Assembly (NCBI RefSeq): GCF_029433515.1
Contig: NZ_JAQTIG010000008.1
Location: forward strand, 1 to 64,000
Source: Lactobacillus sp. ESL0679
GTDB lineage: Bacteria > Bacillota > Bacilli > Lactobacillales > Lactobacillaceae
Direction of reading: 5' to 3'
Length of the DNA: 64,000 nucleotides
The notes beneath the pieces are model-generated. The model was not told where the DNA came from, did no database searches, and worked only from the letters and a program-made list of their open reading frames with translations. This document shows positions 16,833 to 25,690 of this stretch, piece by piece. Made by a program: the position numbers and the translations under genes. Each line of letters begins with the position of its first letter. The stretch's first letter is position 1.

Positions 16833-16991
16833 TTAAAACCTCCTTCTCGATTCAATAACTTTACCTAAGATTTTACCTGGATTTTCTTTATTTAAAATGA
16901 TTGGTTCCATTGAGGTAACGTAAGGCAAAAATTGTTTCACTTCTTGGTGATTAACAAAATACATTGATACGTAACCATCAGAATTTATTAC
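16833..16991 (-). pseudogene. C-terminal gene remnant upstream of the DUF4428 gene
   Basis: A reverse-strand frame of 52 codons without a start codon near its beginning; it opens just after an in-frame TAA (16992-16994) and ends two bases before the ATG of the DUF4428 gene. It reads SDGYVSMYFVNHQEVKQFL and ends PGKILGKVIESRRRF. The ILGKV ending resembles the last strands of S24/LexA-type repressor proteins, but this is weak. It is probably the tail of a truncated gene formerly co-transcribed with the DUF4428 gene. Confidence 0.4.
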
Positions 16992-17117
16992 TTAAATCTG
17001 AAATTATTGTACTACTTTTATTAATAGCTTTATATATTTTAATTATATAGTTGATTTCTGAATGAAATAACTAAATTTGATGCGCAAGAGACTTAAAAAC
17101 AAATAAGCTGAAATTTT

Positions 17118-17306
17118 TCAAACCAACGGATTTTTAATAATTAATCCTGCTAAGACAGCAGCGATTACCAAGCAACTACCCCCAAATATTAGTAAAATTT
17201 TTCTAGTTTTGTGACCTTGACGCTTATCTAAGCTGTAAACAAGACTAAAACTGGCAAAAACAATGAGGAGCCCAGCAATTAATAATAAAGCAAAACTGTG
17301 ATTCAT
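17118..17306 (-). CDS. Small two-helix membrane protein
   Basis: A 62-residue protein with two hydrophobic segments (residues 5-24 and 38-58) separated by a short basic loop (DKRQGHKTRK), so both ends are likely outside. AAAGG lies nine bases before the ATG. It is divergent from the epimerase gene downstream. I do not recognise a family; function unknown. Confidence 0.5.
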   Translation of the reverse strand: MNHSFALLLIAGLLIVFASFSLVYSLDKRQGHKTRKILLIFGGSCLVIAAVLAGLIIKNPLV

Positions 17307-17351
17307 ATAAACGACCTTTTCTAAATTCTGTCTTAATTAAACCATACAAGC

Positions 17352-17381
17352 TTGTTTTTGGCCTATTAAATCGGGTATGAT
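17352..17381 (+). promoter_or_regulatory. Promoter of the UDP-GlcNAc 2-epimerase gene
   Basis: TTGTTT (17352-17357) and TATGAT (17376-17381) with an 18-base spacer. The predicted start of transcription is only a few bases before the GGAGG of the gene. Confidence 0.5.
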
Positions 17382-17402
17382 TATATCAAGATGGAGGCTT
17401 TT

Positions 17403-18545
17403 ATGACTAAAATTAAGGTAATGACGGTTTTTGGCACTAGACCTGAGGCAATTAAAATGGCGCCGCTTGTGCTCGGATTAAAGGCTGATGAGCGGTTTGA
17501 CGAGGTGACGGTGGTTAGCGCGCAGCACCGTGAAATGCTTGATCAGGTTTTGGAAATTTTCAAAATTCAACCGGATTACGACTTTAATATAATGAAGCAG
17601 AATCAAACGCTTGAAGAAATTACGGCTAAGGTAATGATTGACCTAGCTAAAGTAATTAAAAAAGAAAAGCCGGATATTGTCTTGGTGCACGGTGATACGA
17701 CGACCAGTTTTGCGGCTAGCTTGGCCAGCTTTTATGAGCAGAGTACAATTGGTCACGTTGAGGCTGGCTTGCGCACGTGGAACAAGTATTCGCCATATCC
17801 CGAAGAAATGAACCGGCAGATGACTGATGACTTGGCAGACCTGTATTTTGCCCCAACTAAATTAAGTAAGGCTAATTTGTTAAAAGAAAATCACCAAGCT
17901 GACAATATTTTTGTCACAGGAAATACCGCAATTGATGCACTCAAACAAACGGTCCAAAAAGACTATCATCATGATGTTCTTGACCTGATTGAACCGGGGC
18001 ACAAAATTATTTTGGTAACGATGCATCGCCGTGAAAATCAGGGTGAACCAATGCGGCGCGTATTTAAGGTAATGAAGCAGGTAGTCGATAGTCATGAGGA
18101 CGTTGAGATTATCTATCCAGTTCATTTATCGCCACGTGTTCAACAAGTTGCCCGTGAAATTTTGGGTAATGACCCGCGAATTCATCTGATTGCTCCATTG
18201 GATGTAGTTGACTTTCATAATTTAGCCAAACGCAGCTACTTCATTATGACAGATTCTGGCGGGGTGCAGGAAGAAGCCCCATCGCTTAATAAACCAGTGC
18301 TAGTTCTGCGAGATACGACTGAGCGGCCTGAAGGTGTTAAGGCGGGAACATTAAAGCTGGTTGGAACTGAAGTTGATGCAGTACGTACGGCAATGCTTGA
18401 CCTGCTTGAAGATAAGGCTGCTTATCAAAAAATGGCGAATGCCAAAAATCCGTACGGTGATGGTCACGCTGCTGAGCGAATAATGGACGATATTGCTTAT
18501 TATTTTGATAAATCAAAGATGACTAAGCCAGCAGATTTTGAATGA
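17403..18545 (+). CDS. wecB: UDP-N-acetylglucosamine 2-epimerase (non-hydrolysing)
   Basis: A 380-residue enzyme that interconverts UDP-GlcNAc and UDP-ManNAc, the first step to ManNAc-containing wall polymers (also named mnaA in Gram positives). The start is ATG 17403, five bases after GGAGG 17393-17397; the in-frame ATG at 17391 overlaps that binding site. Family motifs are clear: FGTRPEAIKMAPL at the N-terminus, VHGDTTTSFA, HVEAGLRTW with PYPEEMNRQ, VTMHRREN, and TDSGGVQEEAP near the nucleotide site. No other polymer gene is adjacent. Confidence 0.95.
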   Translation: MTKIKVMTVFGTRPEAIKMAPLVLGLKADERFDEVTVVSAQHREMLDQVLEIFKIQPDYDFNIMKQNQTLEEITAKVMIDLAKVIKKEKPDIVLVHGDTTTSFAASLASFYEQSTIGHVEAGLRTWNKYSPYPEEMNRQMTDDLADLYFAPTKLSKANLLKENHQADNIFVTGNTAIDALKQTVQKDYHHDVLDLIEPGHKIILVTMHRRENQGEPMRRVFKVMKQVVDSHEDVEIIYPVHLSPRVQQVAREILGNDPRIHLIAPLDVVDFHNLAKRSYFIMTDSGGVQEEAPSLNKPVLVLRDTTERPEGVKAGTLKLVGTEVDAVRTAMLDLLEDKAAYQKMANAKNPYGDGHAAERIMDDIAYYFDKSKMTKPADFE

Positions 18546-18553
18546 TTGAAAAT

Positions 18554-18904
18554 TTATCTGCCTAAATTAAAGCCGATAAAGACTAAAATAATGCCACCTA
18601 AGTATGATAACAGTGCGTAAATCCAAAAGGTTTTGTAGGAATGGTTATGCCACAGAGCTACTAATTCAGTATTTAAAGTTGAAAAAGTTGTATAGCCACC
18701 CAAAACACCAGTGCCGAGTAAAGCATAGAGATATGGCTTAGCACCGCCACCAAAGAGTAATCCCAGCAAAAACGCTCCAGAGAGGTTAATCACTAAGGTT
18801 GCCACTGGCAAATTCTGGGTAAAATGTTTTTTGCCGTAATTAGTTAACCAGTATCGTACTAAGGAGCCAAGCGCGGCACCTAGTCCAGCAAGTAAGAGGG
18901 TCAT
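18554..18904 (-). CDS. crcB: Fluoride channel subunit CrcB/Fluc (second of pair)
   Basis: A 116-residue protein with four transmembrane helices and the Fluc signatures: GALGSLVRYWL-like N-terminus (GAALGSLVRYWL), NLSGAFLLG in helix 2, and GGYTTFSTLN in helix 3 with the pore Phe/Thr-Ser residues. Fluc channels export fluoride as dual-topology dimers. The gene starts one base after the stop of the preceding crcB copy (TAAGATG), so the two are translated together and probably form a heterodimer. It converges on the epimerase gene without a clear terminator between. Confidence 0.92.
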   Translation of the reverse strand: MTLLLAGLGAALGSLVRYWLTNYGKKHFTQNLPVATLVINLSGAFLLGLLFGGGAKPYLYALLGTGVLGGYTTFSTLNTELVALWHNHSYKTFWIYALLSYLGGIILVFIGFNLGR

Positions 18905-18905
18905 C

Positions 18906-19304
18906 TTATGCTTCCTTTCTGGTTAAAGTAGCGCTTAAGCTATTGCCGCAATATTTCCCCAAAAAGGCGGAGAACATGCCAACGATAATTGAGCCAGCAA
19001 AGTAAATGAGTGCAATCTGTGACTTATTGTCTGTCAAGAGCTTTAGCGTATCAAGATTGAAGGTTGAAAAAGTAGTAAAAGCACCAATAAAGCCAGAACA
19101 GAGCCCGACGTTAAGCCAGTCACGCATGTCTTTAAATTCTAAGAAAAGATAAGTGCAGAAAGTTAATAAAAAGCAGCCGACGATATTTCCTAAAAAGGTA
19201 CCGTAAAAACTAAAGTAATTGTTTAGCAGTGCGCGAGCAATACCGCCTAAAAAGGCGAATCCGGCAACACTTAGATAATTGATAAATTTATGCAAATTAA
19301 CCAT
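18906..19304 (-). CDS. crcB: Fluoride channel subunit CrcB/Fluc (first of pair)
   Basis: A 132-residue four-helix Fluc subunit: [12 protein letters not shown] at helix 1, [15 protein letters not shown] in helix 2, [16 protein letters not shown] in helix 3. Compared with the second copy it keeps the conserved Asn and the TTFST signature, and the pair looks like oppositely inserted homologues. I looked for a fluoride (crcB) riboswitch in the 80 bases upstream and did not see one. Confidence 0.92.
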   Translation of the reverse strand: MVNLHKFINYLSVAGFAFLGGIARALLNNYFSFYGTFLGNIVGCFLLTFCTYLFLEFKDMRDWLNVGLCSGFIGAFTTFSTFNLDTLKLLTDNKSQIALIYFAGSIIVGMFSAFLGKYCGNSLSATLTRKEA

Positions 19305-19350
19305 TCACTTTCAAATTAGCATTATTTTCTTTAGTAAAATTATAAAACAA

Positions 19351-19386
19351 AAAAGTCAAAAACTCATTTAAGAATTTTTGACTTTT
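19351..19386 (-). terminator. Terminator between gtrA and crcB genes
   Basis: On the reverse strand AAAAGTCAAAAA and TTTTTGACTTTT form a 12-pair stem around a 12-base loop, followed by TTGTTTT. It begins at the gtrA stop codon and separates that operon from the crcB pair. Confidence 0.8.
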
Positions 19387-19873
19387 ATTTATTATTTTTA
19401 TGCTTTTGCATTCGCTGTTTAGCTCGCTGCATCATCGTTGTTTCCTGTGCTTGGAACACCGACCGTGTAGTTAGGTAATTGAAAATCCCGACTAATACTT
19501 GATCAATAATTTTAACTGGTAAAGCATTAAGGTGCAACCATGAAATACCAACGGACATAATCATTTGGTCAGGAATCAAGCTAATAATTCGATAGGTAAA
19601 AAAGACGATTAGCTTGTGCCAAGTTGAATGATCCTGGTCGACATTATTAATAAAGACGGCCTTCTGGTTAAAGAAGTAAGAAGCTAGATTAGAAATTACA
19701 AACGCAATAATGTTAGAAAAGAAAACTGCTCCGCGCCACCATTTGTGCAGGATCATAAAGACAACTGTATTAATTAATGCGGCAATAAACCCAAAAACCA
19801 TGTAAACAAATAGATTGCGGTGGCGTTTAACAAATTTAATGGGATGACGCCATGGATTAATCCTATTAGCCAT
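19385..19873 (-). CDS. GtrA family membrane protein
   Basis: A 162-residue protein with four predicted membrane helices. YMVFGFIAALINTVVFMIL and FVISNLASYFFNQKAVF are the two GtrA signatures, and the N- and C-termini are basic. GtrA-like proteins help move lipid-linked sugars across the membrane for wall or teichoic acid glycosylation. The gene overlaps the flavodoxin gene upstream by eight bases. Its sugar-transferase partner is not nearby. Confidence 0.85.
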   Translation of the reverse strand: MANRINPWRHPIKFVKRHRNLFVYMVFGFIAALINTVVFMILHKWWRGAVFFSNIIAFVISNLASYFFNQKAVFINNVDQDHSTWHKLIVFFTYRIISLIPDQMIMSVGISWLHLNALPVKIIDQVLVGIFNYLTTRSVFQAQETTMMQRAKQRMQKHKNNK

Positions 19874-20321
19874 TTAACCGATCAGCCATTTCCTCTGCAG
19901 CTTTATCGATTGCAGCGATTGCATCATCGTCTGGCGCATTTTCAATCGTTACTGGTGCGACAACTTCTTCAGCACCAACTTGTTTGAACATTTTTTCAAA
20001 GTCAAAAACATTCTCACAAAAATGGTCGTTGTAGGTCTTGTCACCGCTGCCCATTACTGCAAAATATTTGCCGCTTAAATCTAGCTCTTTTAGTTGTTCA
20101 TAAAAGTCGGCAACATCGTCAGTCATCTTGCCCTCACCATAAGTGTAGGTCACAAAAATGCACAAGTCGCTTGCCAAGTAGTCGCTAGCGTCCGTGAACT
20201 CGGCCTCGCTAGTCTCTACATCAAAATCATAATCCTGTAGATCTTCTTCTAAAATCTCTGCCATATCTGCATCATTGCCAGTCATACTAGCGTAGACAAT
20301 CCTTGCCTTCATGCTGTTCAT
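19866..20321 (-). CDS. Flavodoxin
   Basis: A 151-residue flavodoxin. The FMN phosphate loop is YASMTGNDADMAE near the N-terminus; TYTYGEGKMTDDVADFYEQL and GSGDKTYNDHFCENVFDFE supply the isoalloxazine-binding loops. ATG codons at 20321 and 20312 are both usable; AGGAAAGG lies just upstream of the first. Flavodoxins carry low-potential electrons; the partner cannot be read from context. It is co-transcribed with gtrA. Confidence 0.88.
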   Translation of the reverse strand: MNSMKARIVYASMTGNDADMAEILEEDLQDYDFDVETSEAEFTDASDYLASDLCIFVTYTYGEGKMTDDVADFYEQLKELDLSGKYFAVMGSGDKTYNDHFCENVFDFEKMFKQVGAEEVVAPVTIENAPDDDAIAAIDKAAEEMADRLNG

Positions 20322-20380
20322 ACCTTTCCTATTTAGTTCATCATATTATTATACATAATTTAGGCAGATTGATGAAATTC

Positions 20381-20409
20381 TTTAGTAAACTTTTAAAAAA
20401 CGCTATAAT
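20381..20409 (+). promoter_or_regulatory. Promoter of map
   Basis: TATAAT at 20404-20409, with a weak TTTAGT 17 bases upstream. The gene's GAGGAGA starts 22 bases after the -10. Confidence 0.5.
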
Positions 20410-20445
20410 GTAAGCAAAGATAATTTTTAAGAGGAGAGTTTAGTT

Positions 20446-21273
20446 TTGATTACAATTAAATCCGTTCGGGAACTTAAAGGGATGCAGGCTTCAGGTCGAT
20501 TACTGGCATCAATGTTTGAAGGCTTGCGTGATGTGATTAGGCCGGGAATTACGACTTGGGATATTGAAGAATTTTGTCAAGAATTTGTTAAGAGTCGTGG
20601 CGGGCGCTTATCTGAGCAAGGGTTTGAAGGCTATAAGTATGGCACTTGTATTTCGGTAAATGACCAGATTGCTCATGCAACACCGCGTAAAGATACGGTT
20701 TTAAATGAGGGCGACCTTGTTAAAGTTGATGTTACTTGCAACCTTAATGGCTTTGAGACTGATTCATGTACCACTTATCCAGTTGGTCAAATTTCAGATG
20801 CTGATCGCGATTTGATGGAAACGACCAAGAAGGCAATGTATCTGGGAATTGACCAAGCGGTTCTAGGCAATCGGATTGGTGACATTGGGGCAGTAATTCA
20901 ACATTTTGTCGAAGACGAACACGGCTATGGCGATGTTAAGGAATTAGTCGGTCATGGTATCCAGCCAAGTATCCATGAAGATCCAGAAGTACCTCATTGG
21001 GGTAAGGCTGGCCATGGCTTGCGTTTGCGTGAGGGCATGACAATTACGGTTGAGCCAATGGTTGAAGCTGGTGGCGACTGGCGCATTGAGCAAAAGTCGG
21101 TTAGTGATCCTAATGATGATTGGGTTTATTACGCTACACCAGATGGCTCCAAGTCAGCACAGTTTGAGCATACTTTTGCCATTACCAAAGATGGTCCTAA
21201 GATTCTAACTTTACAAAAGCCTTATGACGGTTACGAAAAATACTTGCCGCATTTTGATGAAATGGATGATTAA
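20446..21273 (+). CDS. map: Methionine aminopeptidase type I
   Basis: A 275-residue cytosolic metallopeptidase that removes the initiator methionine. It starts with TTG at 20446, eight bases after GAGGAGA. All five metal ligands are visible: Asp95, Asp106, His170, Glu203 and Glu241, with His78 in the substrate pocket. The protein is a little longer than the 250-residue E. coli type, as in other lactobacilli. It is followed after six bases by the yihY-like gene, probably in one operon. Confidence 0.95.
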   Translation: MITIKSVRELKGMQASGRLLASMFEGLRDVIRPGITTWDIEEFCQEFVKSRGGRLSEQGFEGYKYGTCISVNDQIAHATPRKDTVLNEGDLVKVDVTCNLNGFETDSCTTYPVGQISDADRDLMETTKKAMYLGIDQAVLGNRIGDIGAVIQHFVEDEHGYGDVKELVGHGIQPSIHEDPEVPHWGKAGHGLRLREGMTITVEPMVEAGGDWRIEQKSVSDPNDDWVYYATPDGSKSAQFEHTFAITKDGPKILTLQKPYDGYEKYLPHFDEMDD

Positions 21274-21279
21274 GGTTGC

Positions 21280-22197
21280 ATGAATAAAAGAAAAGAGACA
21301 ACACCAAATCGTGTTGCCTTATTTTATAAGACGCTATCGCTCAAATTCTCGCAAGGTGAAGTGTTAACCAGCGCGATTGTCATTGCTTATTATGTTTTGT
21401 TTTCGATTTTTCCTTTAATTATTATTATCGGAAACATTTTGCCGCTGTTTCATATTGATACGACGCCAATTGCCAGTTATCTTGACCTGATTTTTCCAGA
21501 TCGGATCGCCAAATTTATTATGCCGATTATTAACTCACTGTTGAAGCGTAAGTCGACTGGCTATATTTCGTTTGGTATTATTTTGGCCTTGTGGTCGGTT
21601 TCGTCGTTAGTTAACGCGATTAGAATTGGGATGAATCGCATTTATGGCGTGCGCATGACGGAATTAAAGCAGAAGTGGCAGATAACGGTGTGGACACGGT
21701 CAATTACTATTTTATTAACTAACCTAATGATTGTTATTTTTACTTTGCTAAGTTTAACCTTGATTTTTGGGCAGCAAGTGTTGGAATTTTTACGGCCAAT
21801 TTTTTCTTTTTCAGTTGGTGAAATTGAAAAAATCTTCAGTTACCGTTACCCAGTTGTTGGCATTATTTTGCTTGGTGCGCTATTTTATTTAAATTACGTT
21901 TTGCCTAATGTTAAGCTGAAAAAGCGGGTAATCTGGCCAGGTGTCTTTACAACCTTAATTGGCTGGCTGCTACTATCTTATTTGTTTAGTTTTTACCTCC
22001 ATCATTTTCACATCAGCTGGGAAAATTATGGCATTATTGGTACTTTTATTATTTTCATGTTATGGCTCAACATCTCTTCTATCTTGTTATTATTTGGTAC
22101 CTGTGTTAATGCGGCGATTGTTTCACTTCGTGTTGGTAAAGTGAAATATTCTGTCGGTCATTTAGCAGAGTATATTCAAAGAAAACGCCACCAATAA
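21280..22197 (+). CDS. YihY/BrkB family inner membrane protein
   Basis: A 305-residue protein with six predicted membrane helices. The family pattern AYYVLFSIFPLIIIIGNIL (helix 1), WSVSSLVNAIRIGMNRIY, and NYVLPNVKLKKRVIWPG are recognisable. The C-terminus is basic and cytosolic. BrkB/YihY proteins were once annotated as ribonuclease BN; their real function is unresolved. Genes of this family commonly follow map in lactobacilli. Confidence 0.85.
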   Translation: MNKRKETTPNRVALFYKTLSLKFSQGEVLTSAIVIAYYVLFSIFPLIIIIGNILPLFHIDTTPIASYLDLIFPDRIAKFIMPIINSLLKRKSTGYISFGIILALWSVSSLVNAIRIGMNRIYGVRMTELKQKWQITVWTRSITILLTNLMIVIFTLLSLTLIFGQQVLEFLRPIFSFSVGEIEKIFSYRYPVVGIILLGALFYLNYVLPNVKLKKRVIWPGVFTTLIGWLLLSYLFSFYLHHFHISWENYGIIGTFIIFMLWLNISSILLLFGTCVNAAIVSLRVGKVKYSVGHLAEYIQRKRHQ

Positions 22198-22199
22198 AG

Positions 22200-22229
22200 T
22201 TGGCGCAATTGTGCAAAATCTGGTATATT
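22200..22229 (+). promoter_or_regulatory. Promoter of galU
   Basis: TTGGCG (22200-22205), 18-base spacer, TATATT (22224-22229) with TGG before it (extended -10). The predicted transcript start near 22236 supports the later start codon of galU at 22266. Confidence 0.55.
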
Positions 22230-22265
22230 GGATTTTAAAGTATGGATAAGAGAAAGCGTAAAAAT

Positions 22266-23165
22266 ATGAAAGTAAGGAAAGCTATTATTCCGGCAGCGGG
22301 ATTAGGGACGCGGTTTATGCCCGTGACTAAAGCAATGCCCAAGGAAATGCTGCCAATTGTTGATAAGCCGACGATTCAATTTATTGTTGAGGAAGCTAAA
22401 AGTTCAGGAATTGAAGATATTTTAATTGTTACCGGTAAAAATAAACGGTCAATTGAAGATCACTTTGATTCTAATCCCGAGCTTGAGCAAAATCTGCAGG
22501 AAACAGGGAAAACCAATTTGCTGAAGATGTCGCGGGAAATTACGCAACTAGGGATTAATATCTACTATACCAGGCAGCCACATCCCTTAGGCTTAGGGGA
22601 TGCCATTGCCCGCGGACGCAGCTTTGTTGGGGATGAGCCGTTTGTTGTTATGCTGGGTGACGACTTGATGCTGGACAAAGTGCCGCTAACTCAGCAACTA
22701 ATCAACCGTTATAACAAGACCCATGCGTCAACAATTGCCGTCATGCCGGTGCCGCACAAGGAAGTTTCTAAGTATGGTGTCATTGAACCAGATAATGAAA
22801 TTGTGCCGGGGTTAATTAATGTTAAGTCTTTCGTAGAAAAGCCAGATGTTGATAAAGCACCCAGTGATTACGCCATTATTGGTCGCTACTTACTAACGCC
22901 AGAAATTTTTGATATTTTGGCTAACCAAAAACCGGGACGTGGTGGCGAAATTCAACTGACTGATGCCATTGATACAATGAATAAGACCCAGCGTGTTTTT
23001 GCTCATGTGTTTACGGGTGAACGTCACGATGTGGGCAATAAGGAAAGTTACCTTGAAACTTCTATTGAATATGGCCTTAATCATCCTGAAATTAAAGATG
23101 ATCTGCGCAAGTATATTATTAATTTGGGCCACAAGTTAGAGACTCAAGATAAGAAAAAGAAATAA
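22266..23165 (+). CDS. galU: UTP-glucose-1-phosphate uridylyltransferase
   Basis: A 299-residue enzyme that makes UDP-glucose for wall glycolipids, teichoic acids and exopolysaccharide. ATG 22266 ([17 protein letters not shown]) is chosen over the in-frame ATG at 22242, since the former matches family N-termini and leaves a normal leader after the promoter. Motifs: [19 protein letters not shown] nucleotide loop, [25 protein letters not shown], and [12 protein letters not shown] terminator follows. Confidence 0.95.
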   Translation: MKVRKAIIPAAGLGTRFMPVTKAMPKEMLPIVDKPTIQFIVEEAKSSGIEDILIVTGKNKRSIEDHFDSNPELEQNLQETGKTNLLKMSREITQLGINIYYTRQPHPLGLGDAIARGRSFVGDEPFVVMLGDDLMLDKVPLTQQLINRYNKTHASTIAVMPVPHKEVSKYGVIEPDNEIVPGLINVKSFVEKPDVDKAPSDYAIIGRYLLTPEIFDILANQKPGRGGEIQLTDAIDTMNKTQRVFAHVFTGERHDVGNKESYLETSIEYGLNHPEIKDDLRKYIINLGHKLETQDKKKK

Positions 23166-23178
23166 GTAATATGATTTT

Positions 23179-23218
23179 AAAGCATTTTAGACGTTTTGTT
23201 TAAAATGCTTTTATTTTT
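23179..23218 (+). terminator. Terminator of galU
   Basis: AAAGCATTTTA (23179-23189) pairs with TAAAATGCTTT (23201-23211), followed by TTATTTTT. Confidence 0.88.
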
Positions 23219-23324
23219 ATGAAAATGACTTTAAACTTTTTCTTAACCTCATCCAAACTCCTAGGTAAACATGCCAAAATCCGCTAAGATTTGGAAGTGA
23301 ATCTGGTAGTAGGAGAATTTATTA

Positions 23325-24476
23325 ATGAAAGACATTTTTGTTGTTGCTGCTAAAAGGACACCCTTTGGTCGTTATCGCGGGCAATGGACTGACCAAAACG
23401 CAGTTGACCTAGGCCAACTGGTTCTTACTGAAACTTTGCGCAGTATTGGCGTTGAGTCTAGTGAACTTGACGCTTTATTTATGGGCAACGTCTTGGGGAG
23501 CGGCTTGGGCCAAAACATGGCCCGACAAGTGGCGATCAATGCTGGCATGAAAACAACCAGCAGTAGCGTAACTATTAATGAAGTCTGCGGGTCAAGTTTA
23601 AAGGCGTTGCGCTTAGCTCAAGGGCAAATGGAGCTCGGCGACTTTGATTTTGTTGCTGTTGGTGGTAGTGAAAGCATGACTAACGCAGTTTATTACAATG
23701 AGGTTCGTAATCAGCCGGCAGAAAATAGTATCATGATGTCCGACGGCTTGACCGATGCTTTTTCCAGACAACTGATGGGAGTGACAGCGGAAAATGTTGC
23801 TGAAAAGTACCACATTTCACGCCAAGAAATGGATAGTTACAGCGTGCAGTCACATCAAAAAGCCGCACAAGCTGTTAAAGAGGGCTATTTTGCTTCCGAA
23901 ATGATTTCGCTTAGCATTGATGGTCGCCGAATTAGCCAAGATGAAAATATTCGGTCTGATACCAATATGGCAGCATTAGCTAAACTATCTCCTGCGTTTG
24001 TTGCAGATGGTCAAGTGACTGCGGGTAATTCTTCGCCGCTCAGTGATGGTGCAAGCATGGTGCTTTTAGCAACTGCTACAAAAGTAAAGGAGTTGGGACT
24101 CAAGCCACTAGCACGTCTTGGGGCATTTGCGGAGTCCGGCACTGATTCAGCTTATATGGGTTTTGCGCCGTATTATGCTGTGCAAAAGTTGTTAAGAAGA
24201 ACAGATCACAAGATTACTGATTATGACGTGGTGGAAGTTAACGAGGCATTTGCGGCGCCAAGTGTTGCTCTTGCGCATGCTTTAGCAATTCCACAGTCGC
24301 ACCTAAATATTTTTGGTGGGGCAATTGCAGTGGGGCATCCCTTAGCAGCCACGGGCACAAGGCTAGTAGCAACCGCGATTAATGCACTTAACCACGTTAA
24401 TGGCAATCGCGCCTTGGTCACGTTGTGTATCGGTGGCGGGCAAGCAATTGCCTGCGAATTAATTAGGGTGGAATAG
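23325..24476 (+). CDS. Acetyl-CoA C-acetyltransferase (thiolase)
   Basis: A 383-residue biosynthetic thiolase, first step of the mevalonate pathway: two acetyl-CoA to acetoacetyl-CoA. Cys88 in NEVCGSSLKAL is the acyl acceptor; NEAFAAPSVALAHAL, GHPLAATGTR (His338) and CIGGGQA (Cys368) are the other active-site blocks. TAGGAG precedes the ATG. The stop codon abuts the start of the HMG-CoA reductase gene (TAGATG). The three-gene cluster supplies isoprenoid precursors for undecaprenyl phosphate. Confidence 0.94.
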   Translation: MKDIFVVAAKRTPFGRYRGQWTDQNAVDLGQLVLTETLRSIGVESSELDALFMGNVLGSGLGQNMARQVAINAGMKTTSSSVTINEVCGSSLKALRLAQGQMELGDFDFVAVGGSESMTNAVYYNEVRNQPAENSIMMSDGLTDAFSRQLMGVTAENVAEKYHISRQEMDSYSVQSHQKAAQAVKEGYFASEMISLSIDGRRISQDENIRSDTNMAALAKLSPAFVADGQVTAGNSSPLSDGASMVLLATATKVKELGLKPLARLGAFAESGTDSAYMGFAPYYAVQKLLRRTDHKITDYDVVEVNEAFAAPSVALAHALAIPQSHLNIFGGAIAVGHPLAATGTRLVATAINALNHVNGNRALVTLCIGGGQAIACELIRVE

Positions 24477-25688
24477 ATGAAGTTTTATCAATTAACGCCA
24501 GAAGAGCGGCGAGCTCTGCTTACAAAGCAGGGGATAAAATTAGATGCAATTGACCCAGCAACATTGCATCAGCTTGACCAATTGAGTGAAAATGTCGTGG
24601 GACAATTACGCTTACCAGTAGGATTGGTCCCAAATTTGCTGGTTAATGGCCAGCGCTATTGGGTGCCGATGGCAACAGAAGAACCCTCAGTTGTGGCAGC
24701 TGCTAATCATGGCGCTAATATTTTTAGCAAAAATAGTGGTGTGATTGCTCAAAGTGACCGGCAAGGGCTAGATGGTCAAATTATTTTGCAAAGTACGAGT
24801 GATTTTGAACCAACTGCCTTGCGGACATTATTTCCCCAACTAATTGAACAAGCTAATCATGAATTTGCCAGCTTGGTTAAGTACGGCGGTGGCGTAAAAC
24901 GGATTGAGATGCGGCAAGAAGCTGAATTGGTCTACTTGAAAGTACTAGTTGACCCGGCCGAAGCAATGGGCGCCAATAAGGTTAATTCAATTTTGGAATT
25001 TTTGGCTGGAAAAATGGAAAAATTGCCGGGAATTAAGGCAAAATTGTTTGCGATTTTATCAAATTATCCGAGTCAATTAACAACTGTGCGAGTTAAGTTA
25101 ATGGTAAATACAATTGGCGGGCTGGCGGTTGCTAACAGGATTGCATTATTAAGTAAGATTGGGCAAACCGATGTGTACCGTGCTGTGACTAACAATAAGG
25201 GTATCATGAATGGCGTTCATGCTGCGCTTATTGCAACGGGCAATGATTCGCGTGCTGTTGATGCTGCATGTGGTGTGCTAGTTAGTCAATCGGGGCAATA
25301 TGCTAGCTTAAGTAAGTGGTATGTGCAGGGTGATAATTTATGCGGTGAATTAACTTTACCATTAGCAATTGGTACAGTTGGCGGCTCAATTACGGCCCGC
25401 TCTGATGTGCGTCAGAATTATCGTATTTTAGGAAAAAAGATTACAACGGCAGAACTAGCTAATGTGATTGCAACAATTGGTCTAGCTAATAATTTGGCTG
25501 CCTTGCTGGCGATTTCAACCGATGGTATCCAAAAGGGACACATGAAACTGCAGGCACGTAATTTAGTTGCGAATTTATCCGCAACAACTCAAGAAAAAGA
25601 GCAAGTCTTGCAATTATTAACGCAAAATCGTGAGTATTCACAGGCCGCAGCCGTTAAATTTTTACAACAAGTTAGAGAAAAGGAATAG
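24477..25688 (+). CDS. mvaA: Hydroxymethylglutaryl-CoA reductase, degradative-type (class II)
   Basis: A 403-residue class II HMG-CoA reductase that forms mevalonate from HMG-CoA. ENVVGQLRLPVGLVPNLLVNG carries the catalytic Glu of the ENVIG block; EAMGANKVN is the DAMGxN-type block; IGTVGG lies in the nucleotide region; and QKGHMKLQARNL carries the catalytic His. No membrane segment, as expected for bacterial enzymes. Translationally coupled to the thiolase gene and two bases from the synthase gene. Confidence 0.94.
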   Translation: MKFYQLTPEERRALLTKQGIKLDAIDPATLHQLDQLSENVVGQLRLPVGLVPNLLVNGQRYWVPMATEEPSVVAAANHGANIFSKNSGVIAQSDRQGLDGQIILQSTSDFEPTALRTLFPQLIEQANHEFASLVKYGGGVKRIEMRQEAELVYLKVLVDPAEAMGANKVNSILEFLAGKMEKLPGIKAKLFAILSNYPSQLTTVRVKLMVNTIGGLAVANRIALLSKIGQTDVYRAVTNNKGIMNGVHAALIATGNDSRAVDAACGVLVSQSGQYASLSKWYVQGDNLCGELTLPLAIGTVGGSITARSDVRQNYRILGKKITTAELANVIATIGLANNLAALLAISTDGIQKGHMKLQARNLVANLSATTQEKEQVLQLLTQNREYSQAAAVKFLQQVREKE

Positions 25689-25690
25689 TA

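Noticed and set aside
19305-19350. Fluoride riboswitch upstream of the crcB pair
   Set aside because: The leader is only about 45 bases after the gtrA terminator and shows none of the conserved fluoride-aptamer features.
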